Notes under the pieces: model-generated | What the model saw: the letters and a program-made list of their open reading frames with translations, nothing else | What the model was told of the DNA's origin: nothing | The model's database searches: none | Program-made: the position numbers and the translations under genes | Assembly: GCA_036873135.1 (NCBI GenBank) | Contig: JAPTYO010000023.1 | Location: 4,289,834-4,353,833 of the forward strand | Source of the DNA: Clarkia xantiana subsp. parviflora | Taxonomy: Eukaryota; Streptophyta; Magnoliopsida; Myrtales; Onagraceae | Direction of reading: 5' to 3' | Length of the DNA stretch: 64,000 nt | Shown: piece by piece, positions 13,680 through 25,000 of the stretch | How the letters are laid out: each line of letters starts with the position of its first letter | How positions within the stretch are numbered: position 1 is the stretch's first letter

Positions 13680-14012
13680 AAGCTATCTCACAGAATCCAA
13701 TGGTCTATAAAGACCGTAATGGGTATGAACATAGTGCACAATCACTTTCAAAGTCTTTTCCTCATCTATAAACTCACACCTCACATTAGTTACATCAACT
13801 TCTTCAATACCTCTCGCAATATCCTCCAATGGAGCACCAACTGCAACCCAACTGCTACACCAGCAAAAGTATTGTACATAGTATGCTTCCCAATCAACCC
13901 CTACGATATTTCAAAGATACCTAGTGGAGTGCCAACAAAAACCGACCTCTCAAAGAAGAGCTCGAATTTCCAGACATGGACATCGACATTCTTATTTTCC
14001 AGTGACATCTGA
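13680..14012 (-). pseudogene. MurE: Captured fragment of plastid MurE ligase gene
   Basis: The minus strand encodes an interrupted match to plant MurE-like proteins (chloroplast, plastid transcription/development factor related to UDP-MurNAc-tripeptide ligase). Recognisable pieces in order are ENKNVDVHVWKFEL, VGTPLGIFEIS, then a stop, GLIGKHTMYNTFAGVAVG, then a frame change, GAPLEDIARGIEEVD, CEFIDEEKTLKVIVHYVHT and LDSVR. The first piece is preceded by an acceptor-like TTTCAG, so this is a genomic fragment rather than a processed copy. The stop and frameshift make it non-coding. It lies inside the Helitron-like element, in the same orientation as the element. Confidence 0.8.
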
Positions 14013-15191
14013 AACCTCAGAGCTCCCTTTTGAAATGAAAAAAGGTACGTGAGGGTCTATATAAAAAAAATTAGAATAGTAATACAACCATCAGTTTGTC
14101 AAAAACAACAATTTAGATACTAATAAATATACATGTCTATATATTTTCTCAGACCCTGCAAGGTCTACAATTAGCAATATTCTTCTTATTATTGGGAAAG
14201 CAGCAGACCCAGGTGATTTAGTGTCAACCCTGTCCTGAGTTTTAGTTTAGTCTCCTTTTTCAATTCACAAAAACATAATCTCACATATTTAGTTAAACTC
14301 TGTAACGTGAAAAAAAAACAGTTCAAGACCTAAAAGATGCCAACCATGAGAATGGAATGACTCTGAGTATTTAAAATTCATCTTCATGATTTCTGCATGG
14401 TGATTTGCCTCCACCGGTTTGTAATAAATTTACAAAATGGTTAAGCTTATATTTTTTTAACTATTGTAGCACTTGAAACTATAAGTCTATAACTTCCCTA
14501 GTTCTAGGATCCTGGTAATTGAAATATTAACATTTTAGGGGAATGCCTCTTGTACAAATTATATATAAAATTGAAACAAAACAAAAATAAAAATAATAGT
14601 TGTAATATAGTTTGATGAAAACTGAACTTTATATGAAGAACATAAGAATAGTGCAGCAAAAGCAATCCACGGTGAGTTCCATTAATTGAAGATGGACCTG
14701 AAGTAAGTAGTTATAACTCTTAATTAGACTAAAAGGAAATCAATGTTGGTTGCTAGTTTATAATTCAGAAAGGTGAGTTCCCTACAATAAAAAAGTTGCA
14801 CCTGGTTGAATGTTGCTGTAAAAGTGTGCAGTAGGAAAATGCTGTGAATCATATGAAGCAAAGATGCTTCTATAATAAGGATCAGGATACTGGTATACTG
14901 TCAGAACATACACAAACATGAGAAGAGAAGAAAAGCCAGTAGACTAATAAGTTCGGAGGCAGCATGCTGACTCTCTCCTGATCAACCATGAATGGTTCTC
15001 TGTCCCAACAATATGATATATAACATCAAAATCTATGCAAAATTAAAATAAAATAATCTTACAGCAAACCTAAGGAGCAAACATAATTTGCTACACCAGA
15101 GTTTTCACTAAGCAGAAGCTTGAACAAATAGTCACTGTATAAGACCAAGAATTAGTTAAATTAGTCAACATTATAGCTAAATGAATGATTA

Positions 15192-15704
15192 CTACTGTCC
15201 TTGAACTACTGCCAATTCATTTTCATATGCGCAAAAGATAGGTGGAGATGAAGCCAATTTGTGCCCTGCAATCGGTAACCTATCAATTGGGTATCCCTCA
15301 ATCAACAATTCACAGCGAGCTTTCGTCTGTTGTGGGCCTTGAATTGAAGAAAATCAATGATCCATTGATGCAAAAATCAGTGATATCTTAAAGTAGGTTG
15401 AAGGGTTTGTCTTGGTTGTGCCACCCACTTCTCCGCTTTGAAATTGAGAGCCATTGAGAACATAATTGATTATTGTCAAAACTTTGAACACAAATTAGAT
15501 TAAACCAAATTGAATTTGGATAGAAACAGAGAGTCAATCATCAACTCCAAATCGACAATTACCTTTAACGGTGTGAGTGCACTGAAATAATCGACGCACG
15601 ATTCCGAGTTTCTTGAGCTGCTTCGACCTGCGATTCGAAGCAAGCTTGTTGTTAAATTGAACTGATTCATCCCTATTTGTTGTTTGTTCCTCTTCCTGCT
15701 CCAT
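15192..15704 (-). CDS. Unrecognised small two-exon gene, copy A (inside Helitron)
   Basis: Exon 1 at 15563-15704 starts MEQEEEQTTNRDESVQF and continues with a basic stretch, NRRSKQLKKLGIVRRLF. It ends in an AAAG|GTAATT donor. Exon 2 at 15192-15337 follows a TTCTTCAATTCAAG acceptor, keeps the phase, and reads GPQQTKARCELLIEGYPIDR to a stop after ELAVVQGQ. The total is 95 codons. The 225-bp intron has good GT-AG signals and a pyrimidine-rich end. I do not recognise the family. There is no signal peptide or membrane segment; the N-terminus is acidic/polar and the middle is basic. It could be a captured host gene fragment that still splices. No transcript evidence is available here. Confidence 0.45.
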
Positions 15705-16850
15705 TAATTTCAGCGGAGTGTTTTCTCTTCATATTTTTCTGTTCAAGTCTTTAAGACACGTGATACGTAAACGCGCTTAGATTGATCGCTGACGTGGCAC
15801 ACTTAGGTTAGGCTTAAATGATGACGTGGCGCGCTCAAGTTAAACCTCTATCTCTCCTCTTGATTTATTATATATATTAGTGTCAACCCTGTCCTGAGTT
15901 TTAGTTTAGTCTCCTTTTTCAATTCACAAAAACATAATCTCACATATTTAGTTAAACTCTGTAACGTGAAAAAAAAACAGTTCAACACCTAAAAGATGCC
16001 AACCATGAGAATGGAATGACTCTGAGTATTTAAAATTCATCTTCATGATTTCTGCATGGTGATTTGCCTCCACCGGTTTGTAATAAATTTACAAAATGGT
16101 TAAGCTTATATTTTTTTAACTATTGTAGCACTTGAAACTATAAGTCTATAACTTCCCTAGTTCTAGGATCCTAGTAATTGAAATATTAACATTTTAGGGG
16201 AATGCCTCTTGTACAAATTATATATAAAATTGAAACAAAACAAAAATAAAAATAATAGTTGTAATATAGTTTGATGAAAACTGAACTTTATATGAAGAAC
16301 ATAAGAATAGTGCAGCAAAAGCAATCCACGGTGAGTTCCATTAATTGAAGATGGACCTGAAGTAAGCAGTTATAACTCTTAATTAGACTAAAAGGAAATC
16401 AATGTTGGTTGCTAGTTTATAATTCAGAAGGGTGAGTTCCCTACAATAAAAAAGTTGCACCTGGTTGAATGTTGCTGTAAAAGTGTGCAGTAGGAAAATG
16501 CTGTGAATCATATGAAGCAAAGATGCTTCTATAATAAGGATCAGGATACTGGTATACTGTCAGAACATACACAAACATGAGAAGTGAAGAAAAGCCAGTA
16601 GACTAATAAGTTCGGAGGCAGCATGCTGACTCTCTCCTAATCAACCATGAATGGTTCTCTGTCCCAACAATATGATATATAACATCAAAATCTACGCAAA
16701 ATTAAAATAAAATAATCTTACAGCAAACCTAAGGAGCAAACATAATTTGCTACACCAGAGTTTTCACTAAGCAGAAGCTTGAACAAATAGTCACTGTATA
16801 AGACCAAGAATTAGTTAAATTAGTCAACATTATAGCTAAATGAATGATTA

Positions 16851-17363
16851 CTACTGTCCTTGAACTACTGCCAATTCATTTTCATATGCGCAAAAGATAG
16901 GTGGAGATGAAGCCAATTTGTGCCCTGCAATCGGTAACCTATCAATTGGGTATCCCTCAATCAACAATTCACAGCGAGCTTTCGTCTGTTGTGGGCCTTG
17001 AATTGAAGAAAATCAATGATCCATTGATGCAAAAATCAGTGATATCTTAAAGTAGGTTGAAGGGTTTGTCTTGGTTGTGCCACCCACTTCTCCGCTTTGA
17101 AATTGAGAGCCATTGAGAACATAATTGATTATTGTCAAAACTTTGAACACAAATTAGATTAAACCAAATTGAATTTGGATAGAAACAGAGAGTCAATCAT
17201 CAACTCCAAATCGACAATTACCTTTAACGGTGTGAGTGCACTGAAATAATCGACGTACGATTCCGAGTTTCTTGAGCTGCTTCGACCTGCGATTCGAAGC
17301 AAGCTTGTTGTTAAATTGAACTGATTCATCCCTATTTGTTGTTTGTTCCTCTTCCTGCTCCAT
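16851..17363 (-). CDS. Unrecognised small two-exon gene, copy B (inside Helitron)
   Basis: This is the duplicate of the 15192-15704 gene at exactly +1659: exon 1 at 17222-17363 and exon 2 at 16851-16996. Start codon, splice sites and stop are preserved. The only coding difference I noticed is GTG to GTA in the GIVRR segment, which is synonymous. This copy lies nearest the probable 5' end of the Helitron-like element. The same caveats apply: family unknown and expression unknown. Confidence 0.43.
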
Positions 17364-17539
17364 TAATTTCAGCGGAGTGTTTTCTCTTCATATTTTTCTG
17401 TTCAAGTCTTTAAGACACGTGATACGTAAACGCGCTTAGATTGATCGCTGACGTGGCACACTTAGGTTAGGCTTAAATGATGACGTGGCGCGCTCAAGTT
17501 AAACCTCTATCTCTCCTCTTGATTTATTATATATATAGA

Positions 17540-19075
17540 TAGATATAGGGTCCGTTTGTAACGGTATTGCACCCTGAACTATTGGATTTTACTATTCTAC
17601 CCTGAACTATTGGATTCTACTATTCTACCCTGCACTATTGGATTCTACTACTATTCCAACCGTAACATATTTTTGAAAGTTTATTATATTCAACAATTCA
17701 CAAGTTTGGGTTGAAGTGGAAATGTATCTTTATTGGTTCCATTGGATGAAGATAAATTCCATTATGTTTCGTGATAAGAACATATTACATAACTTGGTTG
17801 CATTTATACGTGAGTTCAATGTATATATATCTGTTGAATTAGTTAGATGTTAAAAAAAGCAGTGAATCTAACCATTCGAGCGATACCAAATAAAAACGTC
17901 TACAATAATAATAAATCTCACATGTCACAGTTTATCTTTGACCCGAGTGTACTTGTAGTCGCAGACTAACATGAAAATACTAAGGGTTGAAAATCTAAAA
18001 GAATCACCAACAATATGTTGTTTGGCACCCTCAAAATAATTTTTTTTATTGGGTTAATAGGTCTTTTGGTACCTCATGCTTGATAATTTTTATCTTTTGG
18101 TCCAACATGTTATTTTTTCCTATTTTTTGTACCACATATCTGACAACTTTTGGTTTTTGATCCATCCGTTAGTTAACCGTTAAGTTTAGTCCTCATGCTT
18201 GATAATTTTTTATCTTTTAGTCCTCAAATTTAGTATCCCAACTTTTTATATTTGTTATTTAGCCCTTAAATATTATCGACCGCACCGTAAAACTTCTGGT
18301 GCCTGGTGCTGATATATTAATTATTGATTATGAGCAACTCACTTCGGTTGAATAACGTTATCCCCTACAGAATTTTAGGAAATTATAAAAGGACAAATAT
18401 ACCCCCAGTTCAAAGTGGATGAAAACACTGCATCCTACATACACTCAACTTCATCTTCATCGTTATTCTCCTACACCTAATTAGATTAATTAGTATAGAT
18501 AGGATCCTATTGAAAATTACAATCTTTCTTCAATTTCCGCACTTTTTTTCGGAAGGGTACTAAGCAGGAAGGATACCCTGTATGAAAGAAGGTTCACAAT
18601 CACTGATCGCGGCTTAGCTAATCTTGGCGAACCCAGCACCGGTGCATAAACAAGTAACAACTCCATTCGATCTAATAAATCAATATACTAAATGCATTTG
18701 CTAGCTTAGCTGAACCTGAACTTTAGGAGTATGAACACTTTGCTAGCTAATTCCTTTTTTTACTATATGCTAGCTAAGATAAAATGAACTTACAATTTGT
18801 CAGCAACATCCAACCAACTGTTAATTCTAAACGGCAAAAATGCAGGTAAACTTCATTGAGATCTAATTTGCATATTCAAAAGGAAAATTTAGCTAGCAGA
18901 TTGCAAATACATCACAAATTCAGCTAGCAAAACGTTCTTACTCCAAAAATTCAGCTAGCAACTTCGTACCTTTAGTTTACCGTAATGCTGAAGCCCGATC
19001 CTCCCTGTGTCGTGACATTGATGAATCAACAATTTCTGATATTTGATCAAAAACAATCCCCAAACGCCTTCCCCA
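17540..19075. other. Intergenic DNA between Helitron and PNP1, no gene seen
   Basis: Contains a short tandem repeat (17570-17660), low-complexity T-rich phrases about 18050-18250 (repeats of tgcttgataattttt and atcttttggtcc, resembling a dispersed plant repeat), and several GCTAGC words around 18690-18960. I see no convincing exon. The last about 100 bases are probably the PNP1 3' UTR. Confidence 0.5.
17570..17660. repeat. Three-copy 28-bp tandem repeat
   Basis: The unit ccctgaactattggattyta followed by ctattcta occurs three times in a row, with one a/c change and a ctactattcca variant in the last copy. It lies just outside the Helitron 5' end. Confidence 0.85.
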
Positions 19076-22000
19076 TCAAACTGTAGCCTCTCCATTCACT
19101 AAGCTACTTTCATCTTTGGTGGAAATAGTCTCACTGCTTTCCTTCTTCAGTCTCTCTTTGTTCACGTATATCCTATCTTTGCCGGAACCCGCTGATTTCC
19201 TGATGACCTTCTTCCGTGTAGGTTCTGATGAACTGCTCTTACTTGAACCAAAACCTTCTCCATTTACAAATTTCTTAGGAGTTTCACCGTCTGAGCTATC
19301 TGGCCAAGTGGAACTCTCTGTTGAGGAATCACTCTCTTGAGGTGCACCGTTGTTGTCAGATTCAGTATCGGGAAGTAGGGCCCTGCGGCTTAGACGAAGT
19401 TGTCCCTTCTGATTAACCTAAACATTCCAAAAGTAACAAAAATCAGTGGTCTTTAATGATTAATCAAACACAGATACACCAATTTGCCGTCTTTTTTGTT
19501 GCGTCAATGAAGTCTTTCAAAAGTGTGCCAAGATATTACGGACTTTCTGGTATGCTTGTAAAGAACCATGCTTGTGATTTTTTTTCTTCCTTTTTTTGCT
19601 GTTTCAACTATCTAAAATGGATTGGTGAGACATGTTAGGCAATGGAGAAACTGTTTTCATGTGGTGCAAATGTTGGGTGTAGCTAAATATTTTCTTATTT
19701 TTTACTAGGGTTAAGAACCTATAAACTGTCAGAAATTTTGACCTATGTGAGATTTTTGTGTCTGAAGTTTAAATTGTTGATATTAGTTGATTGAAGTTTC
19801 AACTTTGTTGAAATTTGGTTTTCCGTCCATTTTTTGCTGTCAAATTTGACAGAATGGTGGAAAAGTCTAAATTTAACAGCAAATTTGGATGGAGACAGCA
19901 AATTTCAACAAAGTTGAAACTTCAGACACCAAAATGACACATAGGGAAAACTTCGGACAGTTTATAGGTTCTTAACCTTTTTACTACAAGTAAAAAAATA
20001 TTTTTACGGAAAGTTCAGTTGGTAAAAAGTAGCAAAAGTATGGTGCTTAATACAAGAGAAGTCCAAGAGATTACTTACCTCGATAAGTTTCACATCAATA
20101 CGATCTCCAACTTTCACAGCCTACAGCAAAGTTTTACAAATTAATTTCTCTCATGTATTCAGGTTGTAATATACATAGAAAAGGTGAACAGAGTTTTACA
20201 TCTTCCGCTTTAGCAAGCCAACTTGATGTTAACTCGCTGATATGGCACAAACCCTATGGAACAAAAAAAATTAAAAAAAATCAATTTGATACGGCAATAA
20301 AGTTTTTGTCCATATTTTCAAATCATTTTACGATATAGTAGGCAGGAATTATAGAGAAATTTTATGCTATAACCAGATGGTCTGTCTATTATCATCCAAT
20401 TTAACTGGGTCAATCAATGCAATAGTATTGATTAACCTTGAAGCCCAGCCCAACAAACTAGTCTATTAGGCGGGGGGGCTCATTTGGCTTATATACATCA
20501 CATGGGTTGATTACCCAACCGATGTGGTAGTAATACCATGACAAACCATAAGATGGAACCTGTGTATGGAAGTATTAGATGCAATATGAGTCAACAGCAG
20601 TCAAAACATTACCTCTCGTCCAGGTGTTATCTCAACAAAAACCCCATAAGGAGCAATTGATTTGATCTCACAGTCCCTGCTCAGCAAATCAGAGAATCAA
20701 GCACTTTTAATAACGGGCAAGCAAAATTCAACAAAAAATAAGTTTCCAAAATTATATGTCAAAGTGCCAAAGGAAGAGAAAGAGCCACTGAAAGATGATG
20801 TTTGTACCTGTATATATCGCCAATGCTCGGAACCATTGTCAGGTTACTGATAATGGCCACAGCCCTCTCCAGACTCAATAAATCCTTTGTAGTAATTTTC
20901 ACCTTAATAGAGAAATAACCATAAATTAAAACCACAACAATCACATATTTAATTTAATTAAAACTCAACAAATCGTGCTTAATCTTACTGTTCCGTCATC
21001 CTGGGCATCAATGGCCTCTACACCAGTTTCTTCGATAATACTTTTCACCTTCTTCCCACCAGAACCGATGATCAAATTGATTTTATCAGGTTGGACCTAT
21101 ATAATAAACAATTAATTAGTCAAGATGGATTCAAATAGGCATACCATTTATGTGTCCAGGATCCAAAATTAATGGACATACATACCCTCATGGTGTGAAT
21201 TAGCGGCGCATACTTGGAAAGACTATTCGACGGGGGAGGTGTGCATTTGGACATTTCCTCTGAGCATATTAATTGGTGATCAGAATTTTAAAAATTGCAA
21301 CCAATCACAAGAATCAAAACCAGTACTTCTGTATATCAACCCAGAGAATAAGTTCTTCATTTGCAACTTCGTAACCATGTAGTAAATTACTAAGTTATAT
21401 TTTAATAATAATGCTAGTTCTTGCTTTAGTCTCAGAAACATGGTTAAAATAAGCATTACCAAGTATATGCTTTCGACCATCTTTTGCCTGTAGAAGAGCG
21501 TCCCTCATGATGGATAAAGTAATGCCTGCGACCTAATCAATATGAACAATGTATCACTAACTATGTCGAGCAAACATTGCAAATACTCAACTGGAAGAAA
21601 TGACATTTCTCCAGGACTTAGAATTGAACTTCAATCCATAAATCCTCATAAATGCTAAGTCTCTCTAAATCTCATGCTTGACAAAGTGTGACTAAGTGAA
21701 GATACCTTAATGTCCATCTGAAATGCTGTGACTCCATCTTCATTTCCAGCTACCTAAAAGTAGTTCATACATAAAGGTCGTTTCCACACCATCAATTTCT
21801 GTAACAGAACTTCCAAGATACCCGAAAAAGAGAATTCCTGAAGGGTTTACCTTAAAATCCATATCACCGGAAGCATCCTCGGCTCCAGTTATGTCTGAAA
21901 GAATAAGAGGTGTTCCGTCTCCTCCAAATTCTTCTGTATCCATCACTAACCCCATTGCTATGCCCGCAATGGTGCTCTTAATGGGAACTCCAGCATCTTG

Positions 22001-25000
22001 CAATGCTAAGCAGCCTCCGCAAACTGATGCCATGCTGTCATTATGAAAACCAGTTATCATGAGCCAAATAGCATCTATGGTATCTTCAAACAGATTATCA
22101 GAATAAATTATCAGACTTGAAGCATGGATTTAGCTTAAAGTGCTCTGTTTATTAGCTTAATGTTGTAAGCACCTTGAGGAGCCGTTGCTTTCAGTGATGG
22201 TACTCTCCACACGAATAGTGTAAGGGAAAACATCTTCTGGGGGCAAGATAGGTTCCAGAGCTCTCTCTGCTAGCATACCATGTCCGATTTCTCTTCTGCT
22301 AGGTGCTCCTATCCGTCCAACTTCACCAACACTCGAAGGAGGGAAAGTATACTGCAAAATAAAAACAGTTTAGATGTTATTACCTATGCTTAGATTTCTA
22401 AAAATGCGTCATCCTCATCATTTCGAGAAGAAAGCTCTTTGATAACTCTATCCGGAAGATGCATCAGCTGTGGCATTTAATCTTGGCCCAGTTTTCAAAA
22501 GTTGATCAAAATTCAATAAACTTTGGAAGTGGTATTCATAAATACCTGAAGATAAAACCTCTTCCATTCATCATCACCTTCAAGAGTGTCTATCTTCTGA
22601 GCCATTTGTCTATCACCAAGGGTAGCCACTGCCAATGACTGAAAGACCCAGAAGAAAAAAAACGAGTAAGTCTTTACCTAGCGGCCTAGCCTAAGCATGA
22701 ACCAAGAACCTATACAATCTTTCCTACACCATGTGTATTATACGCTTCGTCCGAAATATGAAGTTGACTAACATCTTGTATTATACGCTTCGTCCGAAAC
22801 TGAATTTATCAAACCTGTGTTTCTCCACGCGTAAAAAGAGCGCTGCCGTGTGCTCTAGGAAGTAGTCCGCACCTTGAATTAATTGGACGAATTCCAACTG
22901 GGCTCCGCCCATCACTTCTCTTTCCTCCCTATAAGGAAAAAGAAGAAGAAATTATATGAAACATAAGAAAAAAAAAAATATATGACACAGTAAACAAACT
23001 GTCTTGTGGAAAATAAAAGAGGAATCCCGTTCATGGACATTTTTGGATCTCACTTAGCTTTCAGACAAAGCCCTCCATGAAACATGAAGAGGTCTAACAC
23101 TAGATTACAGTCCATAAGATACCAAGAAAGAGCACTGGAGACAGAGATGATAAGCTCGTAAAATAGTGTTTATGAACGTTCATAAGAGGGCAAAGTTGGC
23201 AATATTGACTATACCTCTACAATACGTCTACGAAGGAACTTGGATGCAACATCCTTGAATACGAGCTTCACATCCACCTCAGAATAGAGCTAACCGTGGC
23301 AAAAACAGTATTTAACAAAAGGATTAGCCAAGACATAAAGGTGCACAAACAATAACATGTTAGTAGTAAGAAAGTCTACTATCATGGATCCAAGAACTGA
23401 TTTTTCTCCTGCTAGAGTGTGACTTGACTTGTGGATATTGAAAGAAGACATTGTTTGAGGATTCATGTTGGCAAGTGTTAAGGAGTCCTACTCTAGAAAT
23501 TTAAATTGAAAAATAGGGTTCTCTATCTGTTAGCTTAAATCTTTGGGTACACACATGGGCCAAGAACAGTTGGTTAAAGGAAACCCCGGGAAAAGACAAG
23601 CTTCTTAAGAATTACCAATGGAGTAGATTTTCTTGTAACTGGCTTAATGTGAATGTCACCTTCATCAACCTCTCCATCCACAACCACTTCCTCATCCTCA
23701 TCTTCATCCTCAAGTATATCTGGTGTTGTGTCAGCAACAAGGATTGTTTCTTTACTGACATATCCTTTTTCTGTGAGTATAGATATAACCTTGTCTTCTA
23801 GAGCTGTAAGAGCCTTTCTTCTAGGTGTTTTTCTTTTGATTTGCAGAACTTCTGTCAGCTCGTTGCCAGCAATGTCCTTAACAAAAAAATTATGATTGTT
23901 TAGATAAAAGATAAGGTCTTCTCATATCTGATGGAGGTAGAAAAAGCATATAAAAGAACAATACTGCTATCCCTAGAAGTTGAAGAAAAAATTACCTCAA
24001 CATGCGTATATAGCTCAGGTGGCGGCAACTTAATTGCGTCAACCATCTTTGGCTTTCCATACTTTACAACCAAAGCACCCACCTCTTTGCAGATTGCTCG
24101 CACAGCTTCCTGATATTAGGTAATACATTTAAGTTTAACAATAACAGCATTTCAAAATTACATATCTGATGCCTGATGCTAGTGTAAAACAAAATAGATC
24201 AGTAATAAGGCACAAGAGAAGAAAATAACTAATAATGCACGGAAAAGATGTGATCATTGCAAGAAAAAGAAAGCAGAAGATTTACTGAAGGGGTAAAAAA
24301 TACGCAAGAGATGTCAAGAAGACAGCATCAGTGAGATTAGACTCATTGGGAACTTTATTTTTTTCATATCAGCTACAAATACAGCATATGATTAACACCA
24401 CAAGGTCACCACTTGGGCTAAGATATAAATTGTAGAAAACTAGGTTTTAGTTAATCCATGCATTAAAATATTCACGGTTCACCAGAGAGAGTTTTATTGC
24501 TGTTCAAATTGAGATTGGACTCATCGGGTATTTTTTGTCATCTCAGCTACAATTATAGGATACGAGTAACACCACAAACACTTGGGTTAACATATAAATT
24601 ATAGAAAACTAGGCTATATTTAATTCGTGCATTAAGATATCCACAATTCACCATATAGAGTTTTATTGATTTTCAAATTCTTCCATAACTTTTACCAACA
24701 AAAAAAAAACTTCCATAACAGGTAATTGTAAGTTAAAATAAAAACAAATGAACCCCAAAATCAGGGTATAGTAGCAGTGAGAACCAAACTAGAAATATAA
24801 ATCATCTTTCAGGAAATTAAAAACACAAAAGAACAGAACACCAACCTGACCCACTTCTACTGCTTCCAGCAACCTCTCTTCTGGCAAAAAGTTACAGTAA
24901 CCCTGGAATAAGAAGTTCAGTCATTGTCAACTGCCCATATTCAGAAACTCGGACTACGAATTCATTTTCAGACTATGAGTTCAGCCAAGCAATGACAGCT

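Larger units (their letters stand above)
14219..17536. repeat. Tandem duplication, two 1659-bp near-identical units
   Basis: Unit A (about 14219-15877) and unit B (about 15878-17536) match with a constant offset of 1659 bases. I noticed only scattered substitutions, for example aagtaagtag/aagtaagcag near 14705/16364 and cgacgcacg/cgacgtacg near 15593/17252. Both end at GATTTATTATATATAT. The duplication covers the 5' portion of the Helitron-like element, so the element has two 5'-end-like sequences, and the high identity implies a recent event. Confidence 0.9.
11418..17539 (-). mobile_element. Non-autonomous Helitron-like element carrying gene fragments
   Basis: Read on the minus strand, the 3' end is textbook Helitron. 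A GC-rich hairpin (ccccgcgcgccgcgcgggg, complement of 11430-11448) is followed by TCAGCACC, then CTAG ending at 11418, and the next base is T. The 5' end is probably TCTATATATATAATAAATC beginning at 17539, though the exact base is ambiguous by a few positions. Inside, in minus-strand order, are a tandemly duplicated 1659-bp 5' segment with a small two-exon gene in each copy, a MurE ligase gene fragment and a decayed RPA-like OB-fold fragment. I found no Rep/helicase domain, so the element would depend on another copy for movement. Confidence 0.75.

Noticed and set aside
14219..17536. Long terminal repeats of an LTR retrotransposon
   Set aside because: The two units are directly adjacent with no internal region, lack TG...CA ends and carry a spliced gene, so tandem duplication fits better.
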